Shown in pieces: positions 1 through 11,159 of a stretch of 64,000 nt of DNA. Made by a program: the position numbers and the translations under genes. The DNA comes from Ceratothoa steindachneri (Eukaryota; Arthropoda; Malacostraca; Isopoda; Cymothoidae): the NCBI GenBank assembly GCA_963969495.1, contig OZ018317.1, positions 221,642,235-221,706,234 of the forward strand, given 5' to 3'. Under the pieces are notes generated by a model that was not told where the DNA came from, did no database searches, and worked only from the letters and a program-made list of their open reading frames with translations. Every line of letters begins with the position of its first letter. The first letter of the stretch is position 1.

Positions 1-76
1 CCTCAGCCACCTCACGTTCGCAGATCATTAATGTTGTGCTCGAAATGACAGCGTAGAAGAAATCCAAACAATTTTT

Positions 77-650
77 TAAGATTTTAATAATGAACGCAAT
101 GGAAATTATTTGGAATGTAATCTCGGAAACTCCATTGCGTTCATTATTAAAGATTTTAATAATGAACGCCAATGGAGAAGATTTGGAATTTAATCTCGGA
201 AACTCCATTGCGTTCATTATTAAAGATTTTAATAATGAACGCCAATGGAGATGATTTGGAATTTAATCTCGGAAACTCCATTGCGTTCATTATTAAAGAT
301 TTTAATAATGAACCCCAATGGAGATGATTTGGAATTTAATCTCGGAAACTCCATTGCGTTTATTATTAAAGATTTTAATAATGAACGCCAATGGAGATGA
401 TTTGGAATTTAATCTCGGAAACTCCATTGCGTTCATTATTAAAGATTTTAATAATGAACGCCAATGGAGATGATTTGGAATTTAATCTCGGAAACTCCAT
501 TGCGTTTATTATTAAATATTTTAATAATGAACGCAATGGAGATGATTTGGAATTTAATCTCGAAAACTCCATTGCATTCATTATTAAAGATTTTAAAAAT
601 GAACGCAATGGAGATGATTTGGAAGTTAATCTCGGAAACTCAAACCTCAT
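77..650. repeat. 73-bp tandem repeat with internal foldback
   Basis: About eight head-to-tail units. The word CTCGGAAACTCC recurs at 122, 195, 268, 341, 414, 487, 559 and 631, so the period is 73 bp, and 72 bp in the last two units. Each unit contains an imperfect palindrome of about 21 bp per arm, running from CCATTGCGTTCATTATTAAA through a GATT turn to its complement. The open frames across the array on both strands follow from low stop-codon density in the repeat and change meaning from unit to unit, so I do not call them genes. The last two units are the most diverged. Confidence 0.95.
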
Positions 651-1014
651 GTCAAATCAACCGAATAGTAATTGGTTGAACCTAGTAATCTAACAAAAAA
701 TTACTAAGTAGGCAAACATTTGGAAGGACAAACATCACTCTTCAAAGTAAAGTGACCATTAATCTGAAATGATAACAAATGCATATTCCTATTAGGCTGA
801 AACTTGGAACCAGACCAAAGGATTAACGATAAAGATGACGACAGCCCAGAGACACCTCCAATGCATTACGAAGGGAATATCTCAGCATGCGGAAAGATAC
901 ATATGTAAACATCTCAAACTTTAATGACATAGTAGAAATATTGAAGACAATGTACGGAGTTCCTGAATTCTGGACACAGGCACAATGCAGAATTATCAAT
1001 AAAAAATGAACTAT
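651..1014. other. No recognisable feature
   Basis: A+T-rich sequence between the satellite and the first transposase relic. I see no coding pattern or repeat that I can name. Confidence 0.5.
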
Positions 1015-1054
1015 ATTTTATTTAATTTGAACTACATTTTATTTAATTGAAATA

Positions 1055-1395
1055 TTAATAAACAACATCTTCAATGTGATTTCCACCATTTCTGACGCAA
1101 AGTTTGATGCGCTTTGCCAAGATTTACATGAACTCGATACATTAACTCCAAATTTCCCTCAATTTGAGCACATTCATTTATAATTGAGCACATTCATTTA
1201 TAATTTATAATTGAGCACATTAATTTATAATTTATAAGTGAGCACATTCATTTATAATTCATAATTGAACATATTCATTTATAATTGAGCACATTCATTA
1301 ATAGTCAAGGGGGCTAAGTTCTGGCGAACAAGGAGACCATTGTGATATTTCCTGTGTCCAGACTTGATGGATGCCTTGTAGAAAGAAACTAGAGT
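1055..1395 (-). pseudogene. Tc1/mariner-superfamily transposase C-terminus, relic
   Basis: Read on the minus strand, the segment first gives a block containing WSPCSPELSPLD, at about 1310-1395. This corresponds to the third catalytic carboxylate region (W-P..SPDL.PLD) of IS630/Tc1/mariner transposases. After an internally expanded stretch comes LAKRIKLCVRNGGNHIEDVV, which ends at a TAA at 1055-1057. That is the usual C-terminal tail (R-L-x-C-x-x-x-x-G-x-H-x-E) of these enzymes. There is at least one frameshift between the blocks. The piece between the two blocks has been stretched by a minisatellite. Only the last third of a transposase is present, so it cannot be active. The subfamily cannot be decided from this fragment. 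Confidence 0.7.
1165..1300. repeat. Minisatellite expanded inside a transposase relic
   Basis: Five to six degenerate copies of a 20-28 bp unit built on ATTTATAATTGAGCACATTC. It lies between two recognisable transposase blocks (1310-1395 and 1055-1160), so it probably grew from the transposase sequence itself. Confidence 0.8.
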
Positions 1396-2870
1396 GAAAC
1401 TTAAATTGGCATGAGAGAAGATTTCAGGACAATAGATGAACTAGGATGATAGAGGACTTCTCTAAGCAGTGTAAGACCGAAACCCAAAAGGATGACGGTG
1501 TCTCTCTTCTGCTTTCTCTCTCTTTGAACGAATTCGAAGTGTAAAAGTTGGCTCATTTTCTCAAATTCTACTCATCCGCTTCCTGTTTCCTTTCCTTCGC
1601 CTCTAGTCGAAATTTTCGTACCCCTCGAATATTGTCATTGTTCTCCATCTTTGCCTTGAAGTCCATCACCATAACTTTCTTGAAATGTTAGTTTATTGGT
1701 ACATGTGCACTCACGTGTTGCTTACAAATCTTCAATTTCTCGATTGGATATTTTAATTTAGTTCGATTATTCTATAGCATATGGACATAGTTTTGCTTTT
1801 GAAAAGTTTTATATGGCAATGTATTCTGAATCCTACGTCAATATTATTTATGCCATTTCTACCCTTATAGAAGACTATTGAATATAATCCTTTGATTTGT
1901 CTCGAAACTCTTTTATAGTCTCTTTGGATTAACCTTAACGTGAAATAGTGCATTCACCTTCAGTCTTCACGTAAAAAAGTGAAGCTGAAGAACATCAATG
2001 CCACAATACTCAAATGCAATCTTGAGGAAATAGTAACCAGAGAGATGGCTTCCTAGATAAGAGACCCATATCAGGGATTAGTCACTTTCTACAATATAGG
2101 CAGGGAAAAGGTATGTATACTCTTCGACCTCACATACAAACCAAAATTAACTCCTGAGATTAATCCAAATGTGGGAATGATTAAAGGGTTGCATTTACGA
2201 GAAGGCTGTGGATTTCCCTGCGTTTTCCGAATTCTCTGAATCCAATGAGCAATGAGGAATATTCGAAGGAGGGTAAACCTTTGCCGTAGATTTAGAGACG
2301 ATGTGAGAATGGGCAAAGAATTAATCAAGATTTGTATGATAGTATGATTGTGCACAAAGTTTGGCTGATATACAGAGGATGATCAACAAAAATTGAACCC
2401 CAACTTTAGGTATTTATAGCTGAAAAAAGATTCGGTGCTTTCGTACCTAGTAAACAACCTTTTGCGCACCATTAATATTTCTATTATTGGTAACCTTTTT
2501 TAGCGGATTGGTTTATTTAATGAGTGAACAGCATTGCATTGATTGAAGGAAATAAAAATGGTATTGCACAAAATAAGTGAATTAATGGAATTGTAATCCT
2601 TAAAAGATAAAATAAACTATTGACAAAAATATATTGTTATTATTTTTTGTTTAACTATGATACACTATGCTTTGATAATAATGAAATTTGGAAAGAAACT
2701 TGCTTTCATTCAAGCAGTGATACCCTTAAACATGCATTTAACAAAATAGCAGCGAATTTTTAACATCACAAGTTGGATAAAAAAATGGTAGCTTTCGACA
2801 AGTACCAGAAGAATTTCAGGTACGTTTCCTTTATAGAAATTCTACAGTGTACAATCCTCCAAAGTTTTCT
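1396..2870. other. No recognisable feature
   Basis: A+T-rich sequence with only short chance open frames, for example 1753-1953 and 2089-2355 on the minus strand. I recognise no protein family in either. Confidence 0.4.
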
Positions 2871-2879
2871 TTTGACCTA

Positions 2880-3375
2880 AGCATATGTAAGGAGACGGTG
2901 TCTCAATGGATTTGAATGTGTGGAAATGGCATTAAAATCAGCCCTCTATTTTATGATACTAATTTAAATGGTTGAACTACCTCAATATGATAAAAGAAAA
3001 AAAATCTTCCAGAACTTCACGATACATATCGTAATAGAATTAATTGACTTTGGTGGATATGAGAAAAAAGTCGAGCGCATATGTGAAATGACGTGAAAAA
3101 TAGACTAATTGAAGTATTCAACAAACGCACTAATGCTGTTGGTCATGCTATTGAATGACGTCCTGGATCTCCAGACTGTAATTTCTTCTGTTGGGACACC
3201 TAAAAGTAAAGTCTCCTCAACTCCTCCGTTCGATTCGAATGAACTACGGGAACAAATAACATTCGAAGTCATCCCGTTGAAAGCAGATGCGCCATTATTC
3301 AAACGACCGCTACAAGCAATGAGATCCTAATCTCAGCTTTGCCTTGAAAGGAATGAAAGGCCAAGTAGAAAGCAA
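2880..3375 (+). pseudogene. Tc1/mariner-superfamily transposase C-terminal half, relic
   Basis: In shifting frames the plus strand reads MCGNGIKISPLFYDTNLNG, then KNLPELHD. This matches the block around the second catalytic Asp (WCGI..GP.FFD..LNGE.Y...L...LPEL). About 150 nt later comes GHAIEWRPGSPDC, with the codon before R read as W after a frame change, followed by NFF and then a KVSSTPPFDSNELREQI-like stretch. That corresponds to the third catalytic region (WP.RSPDL...DFFLWG.LK..VY..PP..ELR). Stops and frameshifts occur throughout and the N-terminal DNA-binding half is not visible. It is a different, probably unrelated copy from the one at 1055-1395. Confidence 0.65.
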
Positions 3376-3719
3376 TAAAATGTAGGAAACATATTTTATC
3401 ATATTATTGATGAATTATTATTCTTTTTAAGTAAAAGATTAAAGGTTTAATACAAAAAATGTTTTCTAATCACTGTATAACAATACCTATGCTTTTAATA
3501 TTTAGTGATAGAAACCATATCTGCAGAGCCTAGTCTACGAATAGCGCTAAATAAATCAGATGAATTTTCGTTGCCATAGAAACCCCAACTGCAAGACAAT
3601 TATCTGCGTTTATTCCGCAGAGAAAACTTGGCATACAATTTCCTCTTTCTCTTCGCCCCATAAAGGAAAAGATGCTGATATCAATTATTATCAACCTTAG
3701 TTTATCCTTCTGGTTTTGA

Positions 3720-3887
3720 CCACGCAGGGGAGTACCCTGTGTAGACTATTACGCTTGGTATGTGGAGGAGGTGCAAGTCCTCCTGGTCTGAGTGCAAATG
3801 AGGGAATCCCCGTTGTCACTGGGCTGAAGTGTTTGGGTATGGGAAAGTTGTTGGTACGCTTCCCTCTCGCCCCGACTTAACACTACT
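3720..3887 (+). repeat. Unclassified repeat tail before (TTA)n
   Basis: A G+C-richer stretch that ends directly in a TTA-rich tract, as the 3' ends of many LINEs do. No coding motif is visible, so the assignment is only a guess from structure. Confidence 0.3.
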
Positions 3888-4066
3888 TTACCTTTTTATT
3901 ATTATTATTATAATTATTTATTATTATAATTTAGGTATTATAATTATTGTGTATTATTATCATTATGTATTATAATTATTTATTAGTAATAGTAGAGTAG
4001 CAGTTATTATTATAAGTTATTAGTATTATTTATTATTATTTAATAATATTTATTATTATCATTAAG
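3888..4066. repeat. Degenerate (TTA)n tract
   Basis: About 180 bp of TTA/ATT repeats broken by point changes. Confidence 0.9.
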
Positions 4067-6100
4067 GTTATCTTCACCCTTTTCTACCCTCACTTTGCAC
4101 CAGAAGGAATATTCCTACCTGGAGTTTGGTCTGGTAGCCCTGGTGCCTTGGTAGACTATATGCCATCCTGGGATCACTTAGCACCAGGGTATGAGAATAA
4201 TAGGTGATCACCCCCCCTACTCGTAAGTTAACCCACCTATCTCTACTTCTCATTATTACATACCCATACCCTCCTACCCTATTCGAAAATTGCTCTCCTA
4301 TTCACAGTTTCTGGTTGCCGGGCGCACTTTCGTTTCTTATTGACTTTAGTTGAGTGGTAGTGTCTACCGTGAGGTCCCTACCTTCTTCCAGGGCCGAAAG
4401 CTCTCTTGCTAGGGCAAGTAATAGGCATGGGGTGTGTTGGTCCGTCCTCTCTCCTCACCTTCCCCCAGTATACAAATAAGGTGGCTACGCGGCCACTATT
4501 CTTTATGGTTCAAGCTCGAGGACAAGGTTGCCTGAATGGTAAAGAGCATCAAAGCTGGACGGGTACTGATTATGTGTAAATGACCACATTCCGGAATTTT
4601 TTATCCTAAGGCGACATTACCCTTAACCTCCCAAGTGATTGGGAAGTTAGGGTATTTACTTTCCATATCTCCCCCTTCTCTTTTTTCAGTAACTATGGTT
4701 ACAGCAGAAAGCACTAGTGAGAAAGCGCATGGAGATCCGCTTCCAAGCGCGGACTTGCCCTCTCTAAGTGTCGGTGAGGACGAGGAAAAACAAAGCTTCC
4801 CTTCGACCATCGCCTTGCGGCAAAGAGGCTTCACCTTTGCCATCTTTGGAGATGCCCTAGGAAAGCCCCACCACTGAAAACGAGGTGGCACCCCCTGGGC
4901 TTTCTCAGGTGCCACTCCAATACTCTTCTAACGGAGAAGAGGTTTACTCCTCTCCTAGGCCTACAGGTGTGGTGGCTTCCCCTTCACTCTGTTTTTGGGA
5001 GGCGCCCTTAAGTGTATCCATCTCCCAACCAGCGGCAGTTCCTCCTTTCTATCACAGGGGACTTCCAAGAGAGAGGGTAGGCGGCCCAAAACCGCCCCTT
5101 TAAGGGGCAAGAGAGAGCAGAGTACATCGGTCCATGCCCCCAAGCCTCCTGTACTCCTGCTTTTTAAGCCTGCAAGGATCGACAAAATACGACACGCCAG
5201 AGTCTTCGATTGAGATCCGTGATGCCATGGGGAAGGGGGTGGGGTTGTCGCATGGAGGCCCTCCTGATATAAACATGGTCCCGGAGACGATCTAACCGCG
5301 TATGGCAGGATCTTCCATGTGTCGAATCTGGGCTGGATGCCAAGCACCGAACCTAGATCCAATCCTGCGTGTCTCGGGCCTCCGAAAACTCATAAGGAGA
5401 GTAGGAATCTTCCCCCCTGGCTTATCCCCCTTAGAGAGCTAAGAGCTTCCAAATCGGGGAAGTATCTTGCTAAGGCCGGTTTGTTCGGTCTTGGTGCTCC
5501 TTCGGCAAGGGAGAGAAGCCGGTTCATTTTCAACCCTCTTCTTTCCAAAAGAAAAGGAACAGGAAGACAAATAGGACTAAAGATTCCTCTCCCTCCGTAG
5601 GGGCCCGAGAACGGACGGTTCCACTGCCGTATCGGCAAAAGACCTAGGCCAAGATCGGCACATCCGGCCCTGAGGCCTGCTCGAGCGGGGAGGCCCAGAA
5701 TAAGACCAACTTTAAAAGCGCGCTTAGCGGAGCCTTGATTAGTTCGTGGCCCCACAATGAGAGACTACCTGGCGTTTTCGAGCCCGCTGGCTTCAAACTC
5801 TTTCTGATATTAGCTTAAATAATGGGAATATGTTGGCTAAGGACAACATGTTCCATCAGAGAAGAGCACTAGCTAGCATGATTGGTAGAGAGCGGAAGGT
5901 GTCCTGTCTCTCGGATGGGAGCATTCTGGTAAATGCGTCGGACCTCTCTGAGCCAATCTTGCTTAGTGCCCTTTGGACACTTAATGGCTCTCAGGTGAGT
6001 GTAAGGCGCATTCTAACATAAACTTTGTTAAAGGAGGGGTTTATGAGAGGGAACTTGTGGACTACTCATTATAAGACATGACCTTAGTGCTGGCCGAGCA
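4067..6100 (+). other. G+C-rich segment, probable 5' part of a Jockey-like LINE
   Basis: Base composition rises clearly above the A+T-rich surroundings at about 4070-7350, and coding remnants of a plus-strand LINE follow from about 6120. I therefore read this stretch as its long 5' region or an N-terminal ORF1 part that is no longer recognisable. The many short open frames on both strands here follow from high G+C and I recognise none of them. Another inserted element is possible. Confidence 0.4.
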
Positions 6101-6119
6101 TGTGGCGGTCAAGGTCAAA

Positions 6120-6960
6120 CGTGCGATGAGAAAACAAGGAAGTGCCACGAGACCCATCCCTACATCTTGGTCACGTTCGATCGTGACAAGCTCCCTCAAC
6201 CTGTGTCTGCCGGCTGGTATTGGTACCGACTAAAGGCATTCGTGCCAGTGGCGCGGGAGTGCCACTAGTGCCACCGCTTCTGCCATGCGAATCACTCAAT
6301 TCAAATTTTCTCGAAGTCTGTGTAAGTTTCTCCAAGGCTGTAGACGTTAAGTCGCTATCGTGTATAGTCAAAGCAATGTGGCATGAATCTCTTCCAGAAT
6401 AAAATCCTGGCAATTCAAGCAACAGTCATCTTGAACTTCGCGAAGCTAAGTATTGGCTCTGTCACCCCTGGCGATGCCTGGGAGGTTTTATGCCTCAATT
6501 ATAAAAAGGCAGCCTCTGCTTCTGGACCGTCCAAGCGTACGAGCACGGTCGTTTCTGCACCGATTCGGAACTCTTCTGCAGACTCCAGTAACCCTCTGCA
6601 CTCTCCAAGTATAGTTATCAGCACCAAGGGTTCACATTCAGCCCCGTCTAAAACCAGGGATCTCCTTCATTCCCAAGCGTTGCGGTTTCCCGTAAGGTGA
6701 AATGGCCTGGCACCACCACAAAGTCGTTAGAATCACCAGAGGCAACACCTCTGAAGATGGTCGTGAGGCCGTCTTCCGTGCTTCCTAAAGCTGCCTCCTG
6801 AAAGGAGGAGAGCACAAAAGGAGTTTCATTTCCTATGCCCACACCGAAGGATGGACTGGGTGGGCCAGAGACTGTGGATCCTCCAAAAAGAGACCACGCC
6901 TCCAAAGCCTTCGAACGTTTGGAGGCTGAGGGGGAAAAAGACTCGCATAGAAAGCCTAAC
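6120..6960 (+). pseudogene. Jockey-type LINE ORF1 (gag-like, zinc knuckle), relic
   Basis: The plus-strand frame near 6130-6270 reads HPYILVTFDRDKLPQPVSAG, then WYWYRLKAFVPVAREC. This fits the ORF1 segment just before the zinc knuckles in Jockey-type elements (TGTYLLTF..P.LP..I.AG....PVRPY.P..L.CF.C). C-x2-C/H-like remnants follow, such as CHRFCH and VCK, and a Pro/Ser-rich stretch to about 6960 is typical of ORF1 C-termini. The family product is an RNA-binding nucleocapsid protein of the retrotransposition particle. Frame changes and stops make it non-functional. Its ORF2 endonuclease follows from 7105 in the same orientation. Confidence 0.6.
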
Positions 6961-7359
6961 CTCCCCTAATATATCTTTAAAGGCAACAGCGGCTTTATTA
7001 CTTTGTTCGGCTAAAACGCCTCCGGGAAACATATGGCCATTTCCCTGAGGGTCTTTTCTTCGAAGAGGGCTCCCGCATCTTCTTCCAGCTAAGCCTGTAG
7101 GGCACAGTCCCTCAATGGAATTGCCACAAGCTCAGGGCACCTAGAAGTAGCTGCGGATCCTCGTTTGCTCCCTTTTCCCGTTAGCTATCTTTTTGCAGGA
7201 GAGCATGTCGGGTGGGCGCTACCTGACCACACTCCAGAGCAATAAAGGTTTTACGACCGCACAACCGCTGGATGGGGGCCGGGCATGAGGATGCGCGATT
7301 TATACCCGGCTTGATGTCTCCGTTCTTCTCTTTGCTTTAAATAGCTTCTTTCAGGCAGT

Positions 7360-9139
7360 AACAACAACAAGGAGTAACAACAAGGAAAGAAGGTACCCTA
7401 GGAGACCTTGCGGTCCATTCAAAGAGGGTACCATTGGACTTGCAATCGAGCGGGCACAAGGCTGCTCAATTGTTTTGCGTCCCTAAACGGCCACTTTTCA
7501 AGACCTTGTCTAGTCTTGACTTGAACTGGTCAACAGATTCACTGTTGACAACTTCCACTGGAAGTGCGTTCCACTTACCGCAGATACTGTAGGTGAAAAA
7601 ATTTCCACACAGATTGCGGTTGTAACGCTTCAGTTCAAGTTTGAAGCCGTGATTGCGCGTTCTGTTCTCACTCAGTGTGAAAATATCCCGGTAGTCAACA
7701 TTGTCGAACCCTCGAAGTATTTTGAAAACTTCGATGAGCTGACCACGCAGTCTACGGGTTTCCAGCGAGAACAGATCTAATTCCCTTAGTCTATCCTCAT
7801 AACTTTTATGTCGGATAGAGGGAATCAGCTTGATTCCCTGGCTTGTACGCGTTCCAATCTCGCGATGTCTTTTCGCAATGAAGGACTCCAAAATTGTACG
7901 GCATACTCCAGGTGCGGTCGGACAAGTGAGTTGTACAGGCACAGTACAATCTCCTGGTTCCGATAACCAAACTGGCGCTTAATATAGCCTAGCATCCTTT
8001 GGGCCTTTTTCTCCACCTCAATGCACTGTTTCGAGAACTTGAGGTCACTAGTGATAGTAACACCCAAGTCCTTCTCAGTGTCACTCGATTCAAGAGCAGT
8101 GCCCTTAAGGATATACTGAGATTGGGGGTTTCTGTGGCCGATATGCATCACTTTGCATTTCCCCACGTTAAAAGGCATTTGCCACGTGTCCGACCACTCC
8201 CCAATCTTCCCAAGATCTTCCTGCAGGCGGGCAGTATTTCCATCTTTTGAAACGTTCATACCGAGCTTGGTATCGTCGGCAAATTTGGAAATCTTGGCAA
8301 CCATGTCACCGTCCATGTCGTTAACGTAGATGATGAATAGTAGTGGTCCTAGGACAGAACCTTGAGGCACGCCGCTAGTAACGGGCACCCACTCAGAAGA
8401 CTGTCCATTTACCACCACCCGTTGCCGTCTGCCACTTAGCCAGTTCTCGATCCAGCCGGCTACCTTTCCGTCTATGCCAAGCGCTCGCACTTTCCGGAGA
8501 AGGCGGCGGTGTGGTACCTTATCAAAGGCTTTCTGAAAGTCTAGGTAGACCACATCCACCGCCTTGTCCCGATCGTGCTCACTGAAAACGAAGTGGAAGA
8601 ATTCTACAAGGTTCGTCAGGCATGACCGTTGCCTTCGGAAGCCGTGCTGGGAACTCCTCAGTAGCAGGTTTGACTCTAAATACGACGTCACTTTGTCCAC
8701 CATGATGCTTTCCATGAGTTTACCGACTATCGAAGTCAGACTGATAGGTCGGTAGTTCGACGGTTGGTTGCGGTCTCCTTTCTTGAAGATAGGAGTCACC
8801 TCCGCCTCGCGCCAGTCTCTAGGAACGCATCCAGTCCGGATTGACATGTTAAAGATAGCGCACAGATGTCGTGATACTTCATCGCACACTTCCTTCAACA
8901 CTTTAGGTAGAAACCCGTCCGATCCAGGGGACTTATTCGTCTTTAGGTCAGCGATCTTTTTCTTTATTTCTCGTTCAGTGAAGTCCATTGCCTCCAGCTT
9001 TTCCCCCGAGTAGGAATCCGTGGGCTGGGGAATGGGACCACACTCTTCAGTAAACACTGAAGAGAAGTAGTCGTTGAGGAGGTTAGCATTTTCTGCATCT
9101 GAATGCTTTAATGTCCCCTTCTCATTCCTCAAAAGGCCA
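7360..9139 (-). mobile_element. CR1-like LINE, 5' truncated, minus strand
   Basis: About 1.78 kb. It contains the reverse-transcriptase part of ORF2 and a short 3' end, but no endonuclease. On the minus strand the 3' end finishes in imperfect repeats of TTGTTGTTACTCC / TTGTTGTTACTGC, resembling the short 3' microsatellite ends of CR1-type elements rather than a poly(A) tail. It is flanked by AGT at 7357-7359 and 9140-9142. It is nested inside a plus-strand Jockey-like endonuclease and is therefore younger. Its reading frame is the best preserved long frame in the window. Confidence 0.85.
7466..9132 (-). pseudogene. CR1-like reverse transcriptase (ORF2 fragment, one frameshift)
   Basis: One 435-codon frame (9132-7825) carries the RT domain. 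It shows SPGSDGF at about residue 70, NYRPISL at 127-132, VVYLDFQKAFDKV at 194-206 (motif A Asp), SGVPQGSVLGPLLF at 253-266 (motif B) and KFADDTKL at 283-290 (catalytic FADD, about 8270). The CR1/L2-type spelling FADDTKLG and the tail with YEDRLRELDLFSLETRRLRG and WNALPVEVV support the clade. A single frameshift near 7840 moves the C-terminal 130 residues (to the stop at 7466) into another frame. The enzyme would prime cDNA synthesis at nicked target DNA. With the frameshift and no endonuclease domain it should be inactive. Confidence 0.9.
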
Positions 9140-9850
9140 AGTGCAGCTGCACCTGGGTAGGAGGTATACTGTTATTTCTGCGTACATTCTACCGTCAGCA
9201 GACTTAGACGCGGGGAACTTCTGTCGCATCGTCGCACGGTTGCCGAAGCTCTTTGGAATGCTTGGAGATTCAAACGGTAGACACCCCTTCTGAGGAGACT
9301 ACTCGATCAATTCCAGTGGTTAGGTGGAAATAGGTGTCCTAAACTTGGATGAGTTCACGCATAACTACCCGAGAACCACTTCATTTTATCGTCTTGAGGG
9401 ATGCACTCTAGGGATGCACAACCTTATTTCAGGTGGTAGGTAGTCGATGATCTCCGTGGTAGCAATCACTTTCACATTTAAATATCATTTTATGGACCGC
9501 TGCCACCTGAGAGAAAAAGGTGGTTTTTGGCAGGGGCGCAGTGATTCGCATTTCTGGAAATGACTGATTTATCTGTACCATTTGAGGAGTTTAGGTCGGT
9601 GGGTGAGGTCGTTGAGTTCTTCTCCGGCACTCTCATCGACGTGGTCCTACCTACCATCCCTAGAACGTTTAGCCGTTTTGCACGCCGAGCACTTCCTTGT
9701 GGTCAGATGAGTGTGAGGTGGCCCTCAAACAGAAGCGTTATGCCTACATGCGCTATAAGCGCAGCCTGAACGATTTTACTGTGGGTGAATTTCGTTGAGC
9801 TGCGGTTAGGTTTCAGTATGTTTTTAAGCACGCCCGCTGCTCTTTAACAA

Positions 9851-10434
9851 GCATATTTGAGAAGCTTGTGAAAAATATTATTATGTAAATATTCAGACGG
9901 ACTCCGACCAAATAAAGATTACAAACTACAGAGTAGTCGCCAAATGTCATAGCCAAGATCGCCATAAGAAATCCTTAGCTTTTAAACACCTGTATAAACT
10001 AGACGAATCACGTAAAGCCCTTGAGATAACTTACCTGGTAAGAGGACCAGTAGTGCCCACAGCTTCTCAATACCCGCACCGAGAGTATCTCCCCCTAAAC
10101 CACTTTTTATTCTCTGGAGACTTGTGTACTTAAGTGATGATTTTAATGCCTGATACAGAGAACCCAGCTATGGGCAACAAACGTAAGGAGAAGGAATTTG
10201 TAGCTTCAAATAAGTGGTCATAAACTCTAAAGGGTCAGTCCTGAGTTTCCGACCTTTAATATGTAGAAGTATGCTGTTCAACCTGACGTAATTCTGGTTA
10301 GTAACAACTTTCCGTTTAACTACTAAAGTGAGTTAGGTACGATTGTTCTCGGTAATTACATCCTCATAGTCAAAGCAATTTACCTCGCGCCGATCTAAGC
10401 CCCACTCAATCTCGAAATGGTAGCACAATCAAAC
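9851..10434. other. No recognisable feature
   Basis: A likely decayed continuation of the Jockey-like element. I could not follow its RT motifs in any frame. Confidence 0.35.
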
Positions 10435-10850
10435 TAGCTGGTATACAGCCAATCTTGAGGAAATCGATGAGGAGTTGAGGAAACTCACAGACTCAATTTT
10501 CATTTTCGCAGAAGACAAGAGGGGTGTGTCTGAAACCTTATTTCTAGCACTCCCGCAGCTGAGGTAGATTTAGAATATGAAGGATATCGCTCAGGAGTAC
10601 AAATACCTGTACGAATTTATAGTAAACCCAAACCTAACCGAGAAAATAACACTCGTATGCGTTAACTGAGAGAGCATAACATTACAAATATGGGACAAAT
10701 TAATCAGCAACTCAGGTGAGGACCAAGATATAAAAAGATTCTGAAAGAACCAACGGCTCTAGAGGCGAAGGTTACTAGAATATTGGCTAAACGTATTTTC
10801 GATTACACTGGAGGGCAATGGAGAGTTTGATCATGAATTTGCATGCCAGG
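10435..10850 (+). pseudogene. Unidentified coding relic
   Basis: One plus-strand frame from about 10432 reads with codon-like composition for roughly 130 codons, with only a few stops. Its pieces include NLEEIDEELRKLTDSIFIFA, GVSETLFLALPQL, YKYLYEFIVNPNLTEKITLV and LQIWDKLISNSGEDQDIKRF. Alternating acidic and hydrophobic residues suggest a helical protein rather than chance. I do not recognise the family. No start codon or ends can be fixed. Confidence 0.4.
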
Positions 10851-11159
10851 TGGTCAGTAGGTCGTAGCATCGCTAAAAAAGTTCATCAAGTCAAAATGCA
10901 CATTTCAGGTTTTGTACACTTGAGTACACATATTTCAAAGGTGGAAAAAGTTTTTTTGAGAAATATTTGGAACACCGCCTTTTTGTGCTCAAAATTTCCT
11001 TTTTTTTTCAATTTTAAAGGCAGAAAGATATACACCATCAGAGTTTGGTTTGTTGTTATAAGTGCTTCTAGTTTAAAGTGAAGGATAATAACAAATAAGG
11101 GAGGAGTTCAACTTTTTTTATCTAACTTATACATACTATTTGTCAGCTAACACATTAAA
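10851..11159. other. No recognisable feature
   Basis: Short A+T-rich gap between two coding relics, with nothing nameable. Confidence 0.4.

Larger units (their letters stand above)
7105..9850 (+). pseudogene. Jockey-type LINE ORF2, endonuclease domain split by a CR1 insertion
   Basis: The apurinic-like endonuclease domain begins near 7112 with VPQWNCHKLR (family: IQWNCRGLR). It continues with LFLQESM (family: CLQET) and GCAIYTRLDVS (family: GG.AI.V...). It is broken at about 7357 by a minus-strand CR1 element. It resumes at about 9143 with RRYTVISAYILPSADLD, then LGDSNGRHP (family: GDFNAHHPLWG). At 9672-9840 comes PWWSDECEVALKQKRYAYMR, the conserved W-W-x-x-E-C linker before the RT domain. 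No RT follows, so the element is 3' truncated or its RT has decayed. Joining the two sides at a shared AGT keeps the frame (see findings). Confidence 0.8.

Noticed and set aside
375..693. Overlapping open frames on both strands of the first satellite
   Set aside because: They arise from a stop-poor 73-bp repeat. The repeat length is not a multiple of three, so each unit is read in a different frame.
5390..5755. Long frames on both strands in the G+C-rich block at 4600-5800
   Set aside because: High G+C lowers stop frequency in every frame; no family is recognisable and the frames overlap each other.
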